Assembly (NCBI RefSeq): GCF_045863935.1
Contig: NZ_BTVP01000002.1
Coordinates: 92,681 to 156,680 of the forward strand
From: Parvibaculum sp045863935
GTDB lineage: Bacteria > Pseudomonadota > Alphaproteobacteria > Parvibaculales > Parvibaculaceae
Direction: 5' to 3'
Length of the DNA stretch: 64,000 bases
Every line of letters begins with the position of its first letter. Within the stretch, counting starts at the first letter, position 1. The translations under genes and the position numbers were made by a program. This document shows, one piece after another, positions 25,474 to 34,352 of the stretch. Below the pieces are notes generated by a model. The model searched no databases. It was not told where the DNA came from and saw nothing but the letters and a program-made list of their open reading frames with translations.

Positions 25474-25962
25474 ATGAAATTCGTTCAAGGCATAGCCATC
25501 GGCGCAATAGCGCTGTCGCTCGCCGCATGTGACCAGAGCATGTATGGCAATGGCGGCGGCATCAACAAACAGACCGTCGGCACCGTCGGTGGTGCGGTGG
25601 CAGGCGGCCTCGCCGGTCAGGCGATCGGCAGCGGCACTGGCCGGCTCTGGGCCACCGGCGCCGGCGTCCTTCTCGGCGCCTTGATCGGCAGCGAGATCGG
25701 CAAGTCGCTCGACCGCGCCGACCAACAGTATATGGGCCAGACGACTTACAACGCGCTGGAGAGCGGCCCTTCCAATCAGGCCGCCCGCTGGACCAACCCG
25801 GACAGCGGAAATTATGGTACGGTGACGCCTTACCCTGCCTATCAGCAGGGCAACTATAACTGCCGGGAATATACGCAGACGATCTATGTAGACGGGCGCA
25901 GCGAAACGGCCCGAGGCACCGCCTGCCGGCAGCCGGATGGATCCTGGCAGATTCAGAACTGA
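25474..25962 (+). CDS. 17-kDa-surface-antigen-type lipoprotein with glycine zipper
   Basis: This is a 162-residue outer-membrane lipoprotein. The lipobox is L-A-A-C with Cys at residue 19. A glycine-zipper membrane hairpin, 'TVGGAVAGGLAGQAIGSGTG' to 'GALIGSEIG', occupies about residues 34-75. The C-terminal domain 'NCREYTQTIYVDGRSETARG' is the RT0821/Lpp0805 surface-protein signature found across alphaproteobacteria. It probably contributes to envelope integrity. The ATG at 25474 is preceded by an AT-rich stretch (CTATATAGG, TTATATC) that probably contains its promoter, divergent from pdxH. A Sel1-repeat gene follows after 28 bases. Confidence 0.85.
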   Translation: MKFVQGIAIGAIALSLAACDQSMYGNGGGINKQTVGTVGGAVAGGLAGQAIGSGTGRLWATGAGVLLGALIGSEIGKSLDRADQQYMGQTTYNALESGPSNQAARWTNPDSGNYGTVTPYPAYQQGNYNCREYTQTIYVDGRSETARGTACRQPDGSWQIQN

Positions 25963-25990
25963 TCGAAACACCGGGGGTGGACCGATACTC

Positions 25991-26695
25991 ATGCGTTTTC
26001 TTTGGTCCACTCTTCGGTCCGGGTTCCTGTTGCCGGCGCTGTTCCTTGCCCTTTTTCCTGCCGCATCCGGGGCAGCGCCCGGCGTTACGGTTCAAGAACA
26101 GATTGAAAAAAGCGGCCCGACCAGAGGCGAGCTCAGAGCGCGCTTCGACGAGGGCGTTGCGTCTTACGACAGGGGCGACTACGCCCGCGCCTACGAAATC
26201 TGGTTGCCGCTCGCACAGCGCGACGATCTCGCTGCAATGCGCAATGTCGCGCTACTCCTCCGCAAGGGGCGCGGCGTCGAGCGCGACCCGGAGCGCGCGC
26301 TCTATTTCTACGAACGCGCCGCACATGGCGGTCTCGTGTCCGCGCAGGTGAACACCGCCTTCATGTATCTCGCTGGCGACGGCGTTCCGCAGGACTACAA
26401 GACGGCCTCCTTCTGGTTCCACGCCGCCGCCATCGCGGGCGTTCCGGCCGCCAGGTACAATCTCGGCGTCATGTACGAAAAGGGTCTCGGCGTCGAAAAC
26501 GATCCCGCCCGGGCCCTCGCCTGGTATGCACTCGCCGCGCAGGTCGGCCATGAACAGGCCCTTCAAAGGTTAATGCAGCTCGTTCCGAGCCTGCCGGGTC
26601 CGCCTCCGCCAAGCGGTGCCGATGCCGCACCTTCTGTGACCGCGCCGCCTCCGCCGCCAGCCGAACTGGACTACCTCGATCACGAGGCGCCTTAA
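25991..26695 (+). CDS. Sel1-repeat (TPR-like) exported protein
   Basis: This is a 234-residue protein with a signal peptide (about residues 1-29, ending ASGA|A). Three to four Sel1-like repeats follow, each with the A-x-x-N-x-x-x-x-Y/L-x-x-G-x-G-V pattern (for example 'NTAFMYLAGDGVPQDYKTAS' and 'NLGVMYEKGLGVENDPARAL'). The C-terminal tail is Pro-rich (PPPPP). Sel1 repeats mediate protein-protein contacts in the periplasm. The start at 25991 restores a clean signal peptide; the open frame continues upstream without one. It sits in a same-strand run from the lipoprotein to the J-protein. Confidence 0.82.
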   Translation: MRFLWSTLRSGFLLPALFLALFPAASGAAPGVTVQEQIEKSGPTRGELRARFDEGVASYDRGDYARAYEIWLPLAQRDDLAAMRNVALLLRKGRGVERDPERALYFYERAAHGGLVSAQVNTAFMYLAGDGVPQDYKTASFWFHAAAIAGVPAARYNLGVMYEKGLGVENDPARALAWYALAAQVGHEQALQRLMQLVPSLPGPPPPSGADAAPSVTAPPPPPAELDYLDHEAP

Positions 26696-26745
26696 CTAAT
26701 TTGTATGGGGCCTGCCCTAACCTGCTCTCTCCATCAGGTCAGGGA

Positions 26746-27630
26746 GTGGCGCCTTTGCGCGATCCTTACGAAGTCCTGGGCGTGGGCCCCGGCGCGAGCA
26801 ACGCGGATATCAAGGCTGCCTATCGCCGGCTCGCGAAGGAACTCCATCCCGATGCGCGCGGCGGTTCGCCCAAGCTCCCTGCGCGCTTCCAGGAGGTGAC
26901 GGCCGCCTATAATCAGCTCAAGGACGAGGCGGCGCGCCGCCGTTTCGAAGCCGAACGCCTGAGCCAAACCATGCGCCGGCAGCCAGCATTCGAGGAAACC
27001 GCCGCCCCGTCCGCCACCACGGACCATGCGGCAGATGACGTGTTCTCGGAACTTTTCGAGGGCATCAAGAATGCAGGCAAACGTGTCTTCCGCGCGCGCG
27101 GCGAAGATCAGACCTATCGCCTCTCGGTCGATTTCCTGGAAGCGGCAAATGGCGCGCGAAAGCGCGTGAAGCTCGCGAGCGGGCGAACCATGGAAATCAC
27201 CGTCCCGCCCGGGATCAAGGACGGCGCCCGTATCAAGATGCGCGGTCAGGGCGGCGACGGCCATGGCGGCGCGGCGGCTGGAGACGCAATTGTCGTCGTT
27301 GAGGTCGGGCCGCATTCTCACTTCGTCCGGGAAGGCGCGAATATCCACCTCACCCTCCCGGTGACGCTGCCCGAAGCCGTGCTCGGAGCAAAAGTCGAGG
27401 TTCCGACGGTCTCGGGGCCCGTATCGCTCACGATCCCCGCCGGTTCCAATTCGGGAACACGGCTCCGGCTCAAAGGCCGAGGCCTGCCCGAAGAAGATGG
27501 AGCGGCACGGGGGGACCAGTACGTTACCCTCTCTATTGCCCTCCCGGACGCTCCAGACAACGCTCTGCGGGACTTTGCGGCAAGCTGGAGCCAGAGTCTC
27601 AAACACAATCCCCGCAAGGGTTTTTCGTAA
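26746..27630 (+). CDS. DnaJ-class co-chaperone, CbpA-like (no zinc finger)
   Basis: This is a 294-residue J-domain protein. The J-domain occupies about residues 5-70, with the essential HPD in 'KELHPDARGG'. A linker (about 75-115) precedes two C-terminal substrate-binding domains ('GARKRVKLASGRTMEITVPP' and 'SLTIPAGSNSGTRLRLKGRG'). The CxxCxGxG zinc-finger repeats of DnaJ are absent, which makes it CbpA-type. It would stimulate DnaK ATPase. The GTG at 26746 was selected as start because AGGTCAGGGA lies upstream; no ATG lies near the J-domain. Confidence 0.85.
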   Translation: MAPLRDPYEVLGVGPGASNADIKAAYRRLAKELHPDARGGSPKLPARFQEVTAAYNQLKDEAARRRFEAERLSQTMRRQPAFEETAAPSATTDHAADDVFSELFEGIKNAGKRVFRARGEDQTYRLSVDFLEAANGARKRVKLASGRTMEITVPPGIKDGARIKMRGQGGDGHGGAAAGDAIVVVEVGPHSHFVREGANIHLTLPVTLPEAVLGAKVEVPTVSGPVSLTIPAGSNSGTRLRLKGRGLPEEDGAARGDQYVTLSIALPDAPDNALRDFAASWSQSLKHNPRKGFS

Positions 27631-27640
27631 GACCGGCCGA

Positions 27641-27694
27641 CACGAATCGACACGATTCGTGAAGGAAGCCCATCCTCGAAACCCGGCTTTTTTG
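27641..27694 (+). terminator. Hairpins between J-protein gene and fabI
   Basis: A perfect CACGAATC-gacac-GATTCGTG hairpin (27641-27661) is followed by AAGCC..GGCTTTTTT (27666-27694), which has a short stem, a long loop and a T-tract. The second resembles a weak terminator; the first may act in transcription or regulation of fabI. Confidence 0.45.
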
Positions 27695-27762
27695 TTAGAC
27701 CCCTAGGACCTTTTGTGTAGGATGCGGCTCGATTTTCGGCCAAGACAGTTCATGGGGAAACG

Positions 27763-28602
27763 ATGAGCGAAGCCATCACCAGCACGAGCCCGGTCGTGAC
27801 GGGCAGCCTGATGAAGGGCAAGCGCGGCCTCATCATGGGCGTCGCGAATAATCGTTCAATCGCCTGGGGCATAGCCAAGGCCTGCGCCGACCACGGCGCG
27901 GAAATCGCGTTCACCTATCAGGGCGAAGCGCTGCAGAAGCGCGTCATCCCGCTTGCGGAATCCGTCGGCTCGAAGCTCGTGCTACCCTGCGACGTCACCG
28001 ATGCGGCCAGCATGGACGCGCTCTTCGAACGCCTCGCGAAGGAATGGGGCAAGATCGATTTCTTCGTTCACGCCATCGCCTATTCGAACAAGGACGAGCT
28101 CGACGGGCGCTACCTCGATACGACGCTCGACAACTTCACCGCCACCATGGCCATCTCCTGCTACTCGTTTGCCGCGCTCTGCCAGCGCGTCGAGAAGCTG
28201 ATGACGGATGGCGGATCGATCGTCACCCTCACCTATTACGGTTCGGAAAAAGTTATCCCGCACTACAACGTGATGGGCGTAGCAAAGGCGGCCCTTGAAG
28301 CGAGTGTGCGCTACCTCGCGGTCGACATGGGACGGAACAAAATCCGCGTCAATGCCGTGTCAGCCGGTCCAATCAAGACGCTTGCCGCGTCGGGCATCGG
28401 AGACTTCCGCTATATCCTCAAGTGGAATGAGCTCAACTCGCCCCTGAAGCGCACCGTCACGATCGAGGAAGTGGGCAACACCGCGCTTTACCTCCTTTCC
28501 GATCTCGGTTCGGGGGTCACCGGCGAGGTGCACCACGTCGATGCCGGCTACCACGTCGTCGGCATGAAGGCGGAAGATGCACCCGACATGAGCATCGTCT
28601 GA
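27763..28602 (+). CDS. fabI: Enoyl-[acyl-carrier-protein] reductase (NADH)
   Basis: This 279-residue enzyme catalyses the last reduction of each fatty-acid elongation cycle, reducing trans-2-enoyl-ACP. The divergent SDR signature of FabI is present: 'GLIMGVANNRSIAWGIAKA' for NADH, then Tyr158, Tyr168 and Lys175 in 'TYYGSEKVIPHYNVMGVAK', equivalent to E. coli Y146/Y156/K163. It is the predicted triclosan and isoniazid-class target. The C-terminus 'GEVHHVDAGYHVVGMK' is typical. It is 82 bases upstream of aroC on the same strand. No start ambiguity (ATG after GGGGAAACG). Confidence 0.95.
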   Translation: MSEAITSTSPVVTGSLMKGKRGLIMGVANNRSIAWGIAKACADHGAEIAFTYQGEALQKRVIPLAESVGSKLVLPCDVTDAASMDALFERLAKEWGKIDFFVHAIAYSNKDELDGRYLDTTLDNFTATMAISCYSFAALCQRVEKLMTDGGSIVTLTYYGSEKVIPHYNVMGVAKAALEASVRYLAVDMGRNKIRVNAVSAGPIKTLAASGIGDFRYILKWNELNSPLKRTVTIEEVGNTALYLLSDLGSGVTGEVHHVDAGYHVVGMKAEDAPDMSIV

Positions 28603-28684
28603 CGATTTCCTGTATCGTTTCCCGCAATTGGGGCCCGCCGGGTCATGTGTATGAGGGAGGTCCTCCGGGACCAGACTGACAGCC

Positions 28685-29782
28685 ATGTCGCACAACACGT
28701 TCGGCCATCTGTTCCGCGTCACGACCTGGGGTGAAAGCCACGGGCCGGCGCTTGGCTGCGTGGTCGACGGTGCGCCGCCGCGCATCCCGCTCAAGGCCGA
28801 GGATATCCAGCGCTGGCTCGACCGCCGCCGCCCCGGCCAGTCGCGTTTCACGACGCAGCGGCGCGAACCGGATGCGGTCAAGATTCTCTCCGGCACTTTC
28901 GTGGAAGATGGCGTGGAACTTACCACTGGCACGCCGATCTCGCTGATGATCGAGAATGTCGACCAGCGCTCGAAAGACTACGGGGACATCGTCGAGAAGT
29001 TCCGTCCGGGTCACGCCGACTTCACCTATTTTTCGAAATACGGCATTCGCGATCATCGCGGCGGCGGGCGCTCCTCCGCGCGCGAAACGGCGGCGCGCGT
29101 CGCGGCGGCGGGCGTTGCCCGCGCCATGCTTCCGGGCATCACCATTCGCGGCGCTCTCGTGCAGATGGGACCGCACAAGATCAACCGCGCGAATTGGGAC
29201 TGGGAGGAGACGGAAAACAATCCCTTCTGGTGTCCGGACGCGAAAGCCGCTGCGCATTGGGAAACCTATCTCGACGGCGTGCGCAAGAACGGTTCGTCCT
29301 GCGGCGCGGTGATAGAGGTCGTTGCCTCGGGCGTGCCCGTGGGCCTCGGCGCGCCGATCTATGGCAAGCTCGATGGCGATCTCGCGGCCGCGATGATGAG
29401 CATCAATGCGGTGAAAGGCGTCGAGATCGGCGAAGGCTTTGCCGCCGCCGCCCTTTCCGGCGAGGAGAATGCCGACGAAATGGAGTCCACCAATCATGGG
29501 CTCGCCTTCTCCTCCAACCATGCAGGCGGCATTCTCGGCGGGATATCCACGGGTCAGGACGTCGTGGTGCGCTTTGCCGTGAAGCCGACATCGTCGATCC
29601 TCGCGCCCCGCAAAACCGTGACAAAGAGCGGTGAGGCGACGGAGATCGTGACAAAGGGCCGGCATGATCCTTGTGTCGGCATTCGTGCGGTGCCTGTCGG
29701 CGAGGCCATGATGGCCTGCGTGCTCGCGGACCACTTGCTCCGCCACCGGGCGCAGGTCGGAGAACGGCGGAACGATGAGTGA
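28685..29782 (+). CDS. aroC: Chorismate synthase
   Basis: This 365-residue FMN-dependent enzyme converts 5-enolpyruvylshikimate-3-phosphate to chorismate, the last common step of aromatic amino-acid synthesis. Three family signatures are present: 'GESHGPALGCVVDGAPP' near the start, 'RPGHADFTYFSKYGIRDHRG' with 'GGRSSARET', and 'RHDPCVGIRAVPVGEAM' near the end. Length matches the family. A GGTCC-tccg-GGACC hairpin lies at 28659-28672, just before the start codon. The end overlaps the next gene by eight bases. Confidence 0.96.
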   Translation: MSHNTFGHLFRVTTWGESHGPALGCVVDGAPPRIPLKAEDIQRWLDRRRPGQSRFTTQRREPDAVKILSGTFVEDGVELTTGTPISLMIENVDQRSKDYGDIVEKFRPGHADFTYFSKYGIRDHRGGGRSSARETAARVAAAGVARAMLPGITIRGALVQMGPHKINRANWDWEETENNPFWCPDAKAAAHWETYLDGVRKNGSSCGAVIEVVASGVPVGLGAPIYGKLDGDLAAAMMSINAVKGVEIGEGFAAAALSGEENADEMESTNHGLAFSSNHAGGILGGISTGQDVVVRFAVKPTSSILAPRKTVTKSGEATEIVTKGRHDPCVGIRAVPVGEAMMACVLADHLLRHRAQVGERRNDE

Positions 29783-30305
29783 AGCCGGGGACAATTCGTC
29801 CGGGGGCGCTGTTTTTCTGACCGTGCAATATGCAAGGCAGAAGGGCGAGAGCATCGTTTATAGCGGCGTGCTGATCGCGGGGGCGCTTGTCCTTTTCGGC
29901 ATGCCGCGCGCGCCGATCCTCGCCCTCATCGCCGCCCTCGTGTCGGCGGGCGTCGCGATCTATCACTGGCCCTATGTCGCGAAGGATCGCAAGGCGTTCG
30001 CTGTGACACCGGCGGGGATAAATATCGACCGGCTGGGACTGCTGCCCTGGAATGCGATCGCGGGCGTGGAGATCGTGGACCGCTATGTGCGGATGATCCG
30101 CAACGCGGAGTTGCGCATCGCGCTCAAGCGGCCGTTCGACACGGCGGTGGAGAATGCGCCGCAGGTGGGCCCGTTGCGGCGCCATATGTATCGCTGCTGG
30201 GGCATGGTCTCGCCGCAGGAAATCTCCGTGAAGCTCTCGACACTCGACACGCCGCCAGAGACCGTCGAAGCGGCGATCCGGCCGCACATCCATCGCAATA
30301 TCTGA
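29775..30305 (+). CDS. Hypothetical membrane protein overlapping aroC
   Basis: This is a 176-residue protein of unknown function. Two transmembrane segments occur at about residues 30-68 ('IVYSGVLIAGALVLFGM' then 'ILALIAALVSAGVAIYHWPY'). The cytoplasmic tail has a PH-like pattern ('FAVTPAGINIDRLGLLPWNA' and 'IAGVEIVDRYVRM'), as in small bacterial membrane proteins with bPH-type domains. The eight-base overlap with aroC suggests translational coupling, but a shared pathway is not obvious. It is convergent with the rRNA methyltransferase gene, seven bases away. Confidence 0.65.
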   Translation: MSEAGDNSSGGAVFLTVQYARQKGESIVYSGVLIAGALVLFGMPRAPILALIAALVSAGVAIYHWPYVAKDRKAFAVTPAGINIDRLGLLPWNAIAGVEIVDRYVRMIRNAELRIALKRPFDTAVENAPQVGPLRRHMYRCWGMVSPQEISVKLSTLDTPPETVEAAIRPHIHRNI

Positions 30306-30312
30306 CCGGCGC

Positions 30313-31557
30313 TCAGCCGCGCCGGAATATCCCCACCAGTTCGACATGGGCCGACCAGAGGAACTGGTCGACCGGCGTCACGCAGTCGAGACGGTATCCC
30401 CCATCGAGAAGCGTCCGCGCATCGCGCGCGAAAGTCACCGGATTGCACGAGACAGAGGCGACGACGGGCACTTTCGATTTCGCGATTTCCTCCGCCTGCG
30501 CCAGTGCGCCCGCGCGCGGCGGATCGATGACGATGGCTTCGAACTTGTTCAGTTCCTCCGCAAGAAGCGGGCGGCGGGCAAGATCGCGGGCCTCGGTGGT
30601 CAGGGGCTTCAGGCCGAAGCCGGGTCCGTACATCCGGGCTGCGCGTTCCAAGGCAGCGAGCGCCGGCTTCTCGCCCTCCACCGCGTGAACGGCGGCCGTG
30701 CCGGCAAGCGACGCCGAGAAGGTGCCGCAGCCCGCGAACAAGTCCACGACGCGGCGCGCTTCGCCCACACCGGCGCGCACGAGGGCAATGAGCGCTGCCT
30801 CGCCTTCCTGTGTCGGCTGAAGAAAACCGCCGACAGGCAGGATGACGCGGAGCCCCGACAGATCGATCTCGGGCGTGCGGCGCTCGGCAACGATCTCGCC
30901 GTCCCACGAAAGCCGCGCGACATCGGCCGCCTGCGCATGTCCGCCGAGGTCGGCACGAAGAGGACCGTCGAGCGGTTTGCCTCCGGTGACTGCAACATCG
31001 AGCCCGTTCGCCGTCGAAGTGACGAGGACAGAAGCGCGCGTGCGGCGCGAGAGGCCCGGCTGTATGAGTTCACCGAGCCGGGGGATAAACCGCTCGATCT
31101 CGGGAACAACCAGCGGGCATTCGGAAAGAAGCACAATGTCGTGGCTGCCGCGCGCATAGTAACCGGCGGTGACGCTTTTCTTCGTGCGCGTGAGCGCGAA
31201 GGTCGCGCGGCGGCGACTGTGCGGCGGCGCGGCGACAAGGGGTTCAACCTCCGTCTCGATACCCCGCGCCTTCAGCGCGACGGCGACCTGCTCTCTTTTC
31301 CATGCGGCATAGGCGGTTGGCGCCATGTGCTGAAGCGTACATCCGCCACAGCGCGTGAAATGCGAGCAAGGAGGCGAAACGCGCTCCGGTGAAGGCTCGA
31401 GCACCTTCGACAAGGAAGCGCGGCCGCCCTCCTCCCGCGCGATGCGCACCCGTTCGCCCGGCAATACGTAAGGCACGTAGATTGTTTCGCCGTCGACTTC
31501 GGCGATGCCGTCCGCCTGTGCGCCGAGCGAGAGGACAGTGGTTTCGATGTCAGTCAT
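30313..31557 (-). CDS. RNA (uracil-C5)-methyltransferase, TrmA/RlmD family
   Basis: This is a 414-residue SAM-dependent methyltransferase. An N-terminal TRAM-like domain (about residues 1-60) is followed by a 4Fe-4S cluster motif 'CSHFTRCGGCTLQH'. The Rossmann fold has motif I 'VVDLFAGCGTFSASLAG', motif IV 'VIDPPRAGA' and the catalytic Cys in 'VASVSCNPVTFARD'. Family members methylate U747 or U1939 of 23S rRNA or U54 of tRNA; the cluster motif favours an rRNA enzyme. Its start overlaps the tlyA stop by eight bases. Confidence 0.9.
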   Translation of the reverse strand: MTDIETTVLSLGAQADGIAEVDGETIYVPYVLPGERVRIAREEGGRASLSKVLEPSPERVSPPCSHFTRCGGCTLQHMAPTAYAAWKREQVAVALKARGIETEVEPLVAAPPHSRRRATFALTRTKKSVTAGYYARGSHDIVLLSECPLVVPEIERFIPRLGELIQPGLSRRTRASVLVTSTANGLDVAVTGGKPLDGPLRADLGGHAQAADVARLSWDGEIVAERRTPEIDLSGLRVILPVGGFLQPTQEGEAALIALVRAGVGEARRVVDLFAGCGTFSASLAGTAAVHAVEGEKPALAALERAARMYGPGFGLKPLTTEARDLARRPLLAEELNKFEAIVIDPPRAGALAQAEEIAKSKVPVVASVSCNPVTFARDARTLLDGGYRLDCVTPVDQFLWSAHVELVGIFRRG

Positions 31558-32296
31558 TTTTCTCCGCCGCGATCAGGAATTCGCGGTTGCCATCGCCGCC
31601 TTCAATGGGGCTTTGCGTGAGCCCGAGAACCCGCCAGCCCATATCATCCGAAAGCCAGCGCGAGATATCCCCGCATATGCGCTCGTGCAGTGCCGGATCG
31701 CGCACAATACCGCCTTTTCCCACATTTTCGGGCCCGGCCTCGAATTGCGGCTTGATAAGCGCGACAAGGACCGCGCGCTTCTCAGCCAATGCGAGCGCGG
31801 GAGGCAAAGCCTTCTGCAAGCCGATGAAGCTCAAATCTGCGACGAGAAAGGACACCTGTTCGGGGATGTCCCGGCGCGTCAAATCCCGCGCGTTCAGGCC
31901 TTCGAGCGAGCGCACGCGCGCGTCGCTTTCGATTTCCTTCGCAAGCTGGCCGTGGCCGACATCGACGGCAACTACGAAAGCAGCGCCGCGTTCCAGCAGA
32001 ACCTGAGTGAACCCGCCCGTGGAGGCGCCGAGATCGAGGCAGACCTTCCCCGAGGGATCGAGACCGAAAACGTCGAGCGCATGAAGGAGTTTCAGTGCGC
32101 CGCGCGAGACATAGGTTTTCTCCGGTGCGTCGAACTCGATTTCATCGGCGGCGCTCACCATGTCGGAGGGCTTCGATGCGACTTGTCCCCGGAGACGGAC
32201 CTGACCGGCCTTGATCGCCGCCTGCGCACGGGCACGGGTGGAGACGAGGCCCAGCTCGACCAGCGCGAGGTCGAGACGCGTTTTTCCGTTTTGCAT
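31550..32296 (-). CDS. tlyA: TlyA-family rRNA (cytidine-2'-O)-methyltransferase
   Basis: This is a 248-residue protein with an N-terminal S4 RNA-binding domain ('TRLDLALVELGLVSTRARAQ', about residues 6-65) and an FtsJ-like SAM methyltransferase domain with 'VCLDLGASTGGFTQVLLERG' and 'ALIKPQFEAG'. TlyA of mycobacteria methylates 16S C1409 and 23S C1920, giving capreomycin sensitivity; the alphaproteobacterial enzymes are probably similar. It lies eight bases after dxs and overlaps the downstream methyltransferase, as is common in alphaproteobacteria. Confidence 0.9.
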   Translation of the reverse strand: MQNGKTRLDLALVELGLVSTRARAQAAIKAGQVRLRGQVASKPSDMVSAADEIEFDAPEKTYVSRGALKLLHALDVFGLDPSGKVCLDLGASTGGFTQVLLERGAAFVVAVDVGHGQLAKEIESDARVRSLEGLNARDLTRRDIPEQVSFLVADLSFIGLQKALPPALALAEKRAVLVALIKPQFEAGPENVGKGGIVRDPALHERICGDISRWLSDDMGWRVLGLTQSPIEGGDGNREFLIAAEKND

Positions 32297-32304
32297 ACAG
32301 TGGC

Positions 32305-34257
32305 TCAGACGAGCTTCGGCAGCGGCTGCGGCGCAAGCTCGCGCAGATCGGCAAACTGCCGCTCCAGACCGAGCGCGGCAACCGCCGTCTCGGCGATCTG
32401 CGCGGCGTTGAGCCCTGCAATGTCATACATCTTCTCGGGCTTGTCCTGGTCGATGAAGATGTCGGGCAGCGCCATGGGCCTGATCTTGAGACCACGGTCG
32501 AGCAAGCCGGAGCGGGCGAGGAAATCGAGCACGTGGCTGCCGAAACCGCCGATGGATCCTTCTTCGACCGTTATCAGCACCTCATGACCGATGGCGAGGC
32601 GCGCAATGAGGTCTTCGTCCAGCGGCTTTGCGAAGCGCGCATCGGCAACCGTGGTCGAAAGACCAAGCGCGTTCAGATGGTCGGCTGCCTTCAGCGCCTC
32701 GGCAAGCCTCGTTCCAAGCGAGAGGATCGCGACTTTCGTGCCTTCGCGGAGAATACGTCCCTTGCCGATTTCGAGCGGCGTGCCGATGACGGGCATTTCG
32801 ACGCCGATGCCTTCGCCCCGGGGATAACGGAGCGACGAGGGCCGGTCGTCGATGGCGACGGCGGTCGCCACCATGTGCTTCAGTTCCGCCTCGTCCGCCG
32901 CCGCCATGACGACGAAGCCGGGCAGGCAGGCGAGATAGGTCACGTCGAAGGACCCCGCATGGGTCGGGCCGTCGGCGCCGACGAGCCCCGCGCGATCGAT
33001 CGCAAATCGCACGGGCAGGCGCTGGATTGCGACATCGTGGACCACCTGATCGTAAGCGCGCTGAAGGAAGGTCGAATAGATGGCTGTGAAGGGCTTGAAC
33101 CCTTCGGCGGCGAGGCCCGCCGCAAAGGTCACGCCGTGCTGCTCGGCTATGCCGACATCGAAAGTGCGGGCGGGAAACCGCTCGCCGAAGAGATCGAGGC
33201 CGGTGCCCGACGGCATCGCAGCCGTGATGGCGACGATCCTGTCGTCCTGTTCGGCATGCGCAACCAGGCTTTCGGCGAAAACCTTGGTGTAGCTCGGTGC
33301 ATTCGCCTTCGCCTTTGCCTGCGCGCCGGTGACGACATCGAATTTCGAGACGCCGTGGTACTTGTCCTCGGCGGCTTCGGCAGGCGCGTAGCCCTTGCCC
33401 TTCTGCGTCACGACATGAACGAGGATCGGCCCTTCGCCTGCGTCGCGAACATTCTTCAGCACCGGGAGCAGATGATCGAGGTTATGCCCGTCTATCGGGC
33501 CAACATAATAGAGGCCCAGTTCCTCGAAAAGCGTGCCGCCCATCGCCATGCCGCGCGCATATTCCTCGGCACGGCGGGCGCTTTCCTCGAGACGCTTCGG
33601 CAGCAGCTTCGCCAGCTGCTTGCCGAGATGGCGCATGGATCGATAGGTGCCGCCGGAAAGAAGGCGCGCGAGATAGGCGCTCATGGCGCCGACAGGCGGC
33701 GCGATCGACATGTCGTTGTCGTTCAGAATGATGATGAGGCGGCTGTCCATGGAGCCGGCATTGTTCATCGCCTCATAGGCCATTCCGGCGGACATCGCGC
33801 CGTCGCCAATCACGGCGACGACGTTGTTGTTCCCACCCTTGAGGTCGCGGGCGACGGCCATGCCGAGGCCCGAGGAGATCGAAGTCGAGGAATGGGCAGC
33901 GCCGAACGGGTCGTACTCGCTTTCGGCGCGCTTGGTGAAGCCGGAAAGTCCGCCGGCCTGGCGCAGCGTGCGGATACGGTCGCGGCGACCGGTCAGAATC
34001 TTGTGCGGATAGGCCTGATGGCCGACATCCCAGATGATGCGGTCTTCCGGCGTATTGAAGACGTAGTGCAGCGCCACGGTGAGCTCGACCACGCCGAGAC
34101 CCGCGCCCAGATGGCCGCCGGTCTGCGAGACGGCGTCGATCACTTCCGCGCGCAGCTCGTCCGCAAGCTGCCTCAGCTCGCTTTCAGCGAGCATGCGGAG
34201 ATCCGCCGGGTTTTTCACCCGGTCAAGCAATGGGGTAGCTGAATCGCTGCTCAACAC
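32305..34257 (-). CDS. dxs: 1-Deoxy-D-xylulose-5-phosphate synthase
   Basis: This 650-residue ThDP enzyme condenses pyruvate and glyceraldehyde-3-phosphate, the first step of the MEP isoprenoid pathway. It shows 'IIWDVGHQAYPHKILTGRRD', the ThDP-Mg motif 'GDGAMSAGMAYEAMNNAG', the transketolase pyrimidine domain ('FAAGLAAEGFKPFTAIYS') and 'DRAGLVGADGPTHAGSFD'. The predicted start is GTG at 34257, three bases after GAGGTGA; the TTG at 34254 is an alternative with better spacing. It follows ispA by 95 bases in an isoprenoid operon with xseB. Confidence 0.95.
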   Translation of the reverse strand: MLSSDSATPLLDRVKNPADLRMLAESELRQLADELRAEVIDAVSQTGGHLGAGLGVVELTVALHYVFNTPEDRIIWDVGHQAYPHKILTGRRDRIRTLRQAGGLSGFTKRAESEYDPFGAAHSSTSISSGLGMAVARDLKGGNNNVVAVIGDGAMSAGMAYEAMNNAGSMDSRLIIILNDNDMSIAPPVGAMSAYLARLLSGGTYRSMRHLGKQLAKLLPKRLEESARRAEEYARGMAMGGTLFEELGLYYVGPIDGHNLDHLLPVLKNVRDAGEGPILVHVVTQKGKGYAPAEAAEDKYHGVSKFDVVTGAQAKAKANAPSYTKVFAESLVAHAEQDDRIVAITAAMPSGTGLDLFGERFPARTFDVGIAEQHGVTFAAGLAAEGFKPFTAIYSTFLQRAYDQVVHDVAIQRLPVRFAIDRAGLVGADGPTHAGSFDVTYLACLPGFVVMAAADEAELKHMVATAVAIDDRPSSLRYPRGEGIGVEMPVIGTPLEIGKGRILREGTKVAILSLGTRLAEALKAADHLNALGLSTTVADARFAKPLDEDLIARLAIGHEVLITVEEGSIGGFGSHVLDFLARSGLLDRGLKIRPMALPDIFIDQDKPEKMYDIAGLNAAQIAETAVAALGLERQFADLRELAPQPLPKLV

Positions 34258-34352
34258 TCACCTCGGCCGGCATGGGCCCGATATGGCCAGAAGCTGGCCC
34301 TCAAGCGGAGACCGCGGACAATGCGCACCGGGGCGCGCGCCGTCCATCGTCC